Shown in pieces: positions 62,283 through 64,000 of a stretch of 64,000 nucleotides of DNA (position 1 is the first letter of the stretch; each line of letters opens with the position of its first letter). This DNA is from Paraburkholderia mimosarum LMG 23256 = NBRC 106338 (GTDB lineage Bacteria; Pseudomonadota; Gammaproteobacteria; Burkholderiales; Burkholderiaceae), in contig NZ_BBJJ01000005.1 of the NCBI RefSeq assembly GCF_000739815.1, positions 220,606 to 284,605 of the forward strand, given 5' to 3'. Below the pieces are notes generated by a model that searched no databases, was not told where the DNA came from, and saw only the letters and a list, made by a program, of their open reading frames with translations. The position numbers were made by a program, and so were the translations under genes.

Positions 62283-63254
62283 GTGTCCGTGCAACCCTTC
62301 GACGCCAAGCGGCAGTCGCGCTCCGCGCCCGGTGCAAGCACGGGCACGGCTGGCGAAGCATCCTGTTACGAAGTCGCGCCGCCCGTCGGGCGCGATGCCC
62401 GCGACGGCGCACATGACGGCGGTTATGCGCGCGCGGCGGCGCGACCTACCATTTTCTCAGGGTCTCCCGCCGCCGGAGCGGCCGCTGCCATGTCCACGCC
62501 GAGCGCCTCGTCCACGCATCTCGTCCTGATACCGAGCTACAACCCGGGTGCGAAGCTCGACGAGACCGTGCGCGGCGCGCGCGCGCAATGGAACCCGGTG
62601 TGGGTGGTGGTGGACGGCAGCACGGACGGCAGCGCCGAGCGCCTGCAAGCAATGGCACTGCACGACCCCGGCCTGCACGTGATCGTGCTGCCCGAGAATC
62701 GCGGCAAGGGCGGCGCGGTGCTCGCGGGGCTGGAAGCGGCCGCCGAGCGAGGCTTCACACACGTCTTGACGATGGACTCCGACGGCCAGCACCCCGCCGC
62801 GCTGATTCCCGAGTTCATGGCTGCCTCCCAGGCCGCGCCCGAGGCCATGGTGCTGGGCTTGCCGAAGTTCGACGCGAGCGCGCCGCAACTGCGCGTGCAG
62901 GGACGGCGCCTCTCGAACTTCTTCGCCGACTTCGAAACGCTGTGGGCCGGCATCGGCGATTCGCTCTACGGCTTTCGCGTCTATCCGATCGCGCCGCTCG
63001 CCGCGATCATGCATCGCCAGACGTGGATGCGCCGTTTCGACTTCGATCCCGAAGCCGCCGTGCGGCTGTGCTGGGCCGGCGTGCGGCCCATTCGCATCGA
63101 AGCGCCGGTGCGCTACTTCAGCGCCGGCGAAGGCGGCGTTTCGCACTTCAACTACGTGCGCGACAACCTGCTGCTCGCGGGCATGCACCTGCGGCTCGTG
63201 AGCGGGTTCGTGCTACGTCTGCCTCTGCTCGTCGGCAGACGCCTTTTCGCTTGA
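62283..63254 (+). CDS. Family 2 glycosyltransferase
   Basis: A 323-residue protein. The first 75 residues are low-complexity (Gly/Ala/Arg-rich). The GT2 domain follows with VLIPSYNPGAKLDETV, VVVDGSTDGS, the GKGGAVLAG loop and the DxD-type MDSDGQHP. The GTG at 62283 has GAGGAAAG upstream; an ATG at 62490 would drop the odd leader but has a poor site. It presumably adds the sugar head group to the lipid, matching the GT2 half of ApeJ-type proteins. A membrane-anchoring segment is near the C-terminus. Confidence 0.85.
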   Translation: MSVQPFDAKRQSRSAPGASTGTAGEASCYEVAPPVGRDARDGAHDGGYARAAARPTIFSGSPAAGAAAAMSTPSASSTHLVLIPSYNPGAKLDETVRGARAQWNPVWVVVDGSTDGSAERLQAMALHDPGLHVIVLPENRGKGGAVLAGLEAAAERGFTHVLTMDSDGQHPAALIPEFMAASQAAPEAMVLGLPKFDASAPQLRVQGRRLSNFFADFETLWAGIGDSLYGFRVYPIAPLAAIMHRQTWMRRFDFDPEAAVRLCWAGVRPIRIEAPVRYFSAGEGGVSHFNYVRDNLLLAGMHLRLVSGFVLRLPLLVGRRLFA

Positions 63255-63508
63255 CCGGCTGCCATGGCGCAGCGCCCATCGCGCCGGGCATTCGATAGTC
63301 GGCCAGCAAGCGCTCGCGCTGTTTCGTTCGCTTAGGATTCTTGATAAATTCCGCAGCGGGCAGCGACACGCCGTACCAGCTACGCGAGAGGCCCACTCGA
63401 AGCGAAGACGAAGCAGAGAAAACCCTGCATCGAGGGCCGTTTTCTCAAGCCCCCCGGGCGCTTGCCGTTAACACATGGGACCAACCACAACCCATTCCGG
63501 AGTCCCGT

Positions 63509-64000
63509 TTGAACGCGAAATCACGCGCTCTGCCATCTGCCTTTGCCCTGACCGGAACCCTCGCCGCCACGCTGCTCATCAGCGGCTGCCTCAGCAGTCC
63601 CCGCGTCGCCACCGCACCCGCGCGCCCCACGACCGTGGCCGCCGCCCCCCCGCCGCCCCAGCCTGTCGTCGTCGCGCAACCCGTCTACGTGCCGCAGCCG
63701 TATGACGCGTATGTCGCCGTCGTGCTCGACCGCGATGTCGTCTACGCCGGCGGCAGCACGTACATCTGGATCACGGACCCTGAAGGCCGTCGCCAGCGCC
63801 GCTACTATGGCCGCGGCGACCTGCGCGGCGAAGTCCTGCACCGCCGCGCGGAACTGCGCGTGGTAATGGCGCACAACCAGGGGCATCTGCCGATGCAACA
63901 CGCGCGTGCGCCCGAGCCGCAGCGCGTGAGGGTGACGATGCAGCCCCCCGGCACGCCGCCGCACGCGGCGCAGCCGCATGGCTCCCGCCCGCCGCCGGGC
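63509..64000 (+). CDS. Lipoprotein with Pro/Arg-rich mature part (3' end cut by window edge)
   Basis: The frame starts at TTG 63509 with GGAG 7 bp upstream and is open to the window end (164 codons). It has a lipoprotein signal peptide ending LLISGC (Cys at about residue 25), so it is probably membrane-anchored. The mature part has a proline-rich spacer and then DAYVAVVLDRDVVYAGGSTY and YIWITDPEGRRQRRYYG, a pattern of YXWxD-x-RRyYG found in short Burkholderia lipoproteins of unknown role. A non-ATG start makes it easy to miss. Confidence 0.6.
   Translation, partial: MNAKSRALPSAFALTGTLAATLLISGCLSSPRVATAPARPTTVAAAPPPPQPVVVAQPVYVPQPYDAYVAVVLDRDVVYAGGSTYIWITDPEGRRQRRYYGRGDLRGEVLHRRAELRVVMAHNQGHLPMQHARAPEPQRVRVTMQPPGTPPHAAQPHGSRPPPG

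Overview
The window is GC-rich (locally lower at about 45.5-49.6 kb) and comes from a betaproteobacterium of the Burkholderiaceae, most likely Paraburkholderia, Caballeronia or Burkholderia. Support for this is an AraFGH-type arabinose uptake system joined to a non-phosphorylative arabinose pathway, a PhaB-type acetoacetyl-CoA reductase, a DUF4148-like lipoprotein, an alanine/lysine-tailed H-NS protein and PAAR proteins of the Burkholderia type. The layout looks chromosomal. I see no rRNA, tRNA, CRISPR array, insertion sequence or replication origin.

Left third. 0.4-9.6 kb is one minus-strand operon that takes up L-arabinose (AraFGH) and oxidises it to 2-oxoglutarate (dehydrogenase, arabonate dehydratase, KDA dehydratase, semialdehyde dehydrogenase). 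It is divergent from a GbpR-like LysR regulator, and the lactonase step is not encoded here. 10.7-19.3 kb holds a methyltransferase, the NHEJ operon ligD-ku with a coupled MerR-TPR gene, an H-NS protein with two DNA-binding modules, a YbaK-type deacylase and several small genes. 19.5-21.1 kb is an SDR/TetR divergent pair. 21.6-26.1 kb carries a LysR regulator coupled to a DctA-type carrier, then a periplasmic binding protein and an MFS carrier.

Middle. A phasin-like gene broken by an amber codon lies near phaB (26.4-27.9 kb). Next come an AI-2E-type permease with a C-terminal Rossmann-like domain, an MlaC-type binding protein, a frameshifted GNAT gene, and a three-gene operon of a small membrane protein, a LytS-type kinase and a LytTR response regulator. 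34.9-42.0 kb is an amino-acid uptake locus: a liv operon with a natural LivM-LivG fusion, divergent from a D-amino-acid dehydrogenase/Asp-Glu-racemase-family operon. The gap between them carries a clear GntR-type operator pair. CheV and a multiply broken GAF-PAS-GGDEF-EAL gene follow.

The most interesting part is 45.6-49.6 kb, a minus-strand type VI secretion cargo cassette. It has three consecutive PAAR-type spike genes, a GH24 lysozyme effector and an LprI-domain lysozyme inhibitor that overlaps it. Next are the 3' end of an M35-type metalloprotease and an exported protein that may be its orphaned immunity factor. Duplicated seams and terminators suggest cassette exchange.

Right end. 50.2-63.3 kb is a reduced aryl-polyene-like lipid cluster, divergently transcribed. 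The minus arm has a COG4648 protein, a ligase-dehydratase fusion, an acyltransferase, a LolA-like protein, an MMPL exporter, a polysaccharide deacetylase, a ketosynthase, a ketosynthase-like partner without the active cysteine, and a dehydratase. The plus arm has an acyl carrier protein, a ketoreductase and a glycosyltransferase. A partial lipoprotein gene runs off the right edge.

At least four loci look broken or shortened in this assembly (phasin, GNAT, the GGDEF/EAL gene and the third PAAR gene). This is either real decay or base-level assembly error.
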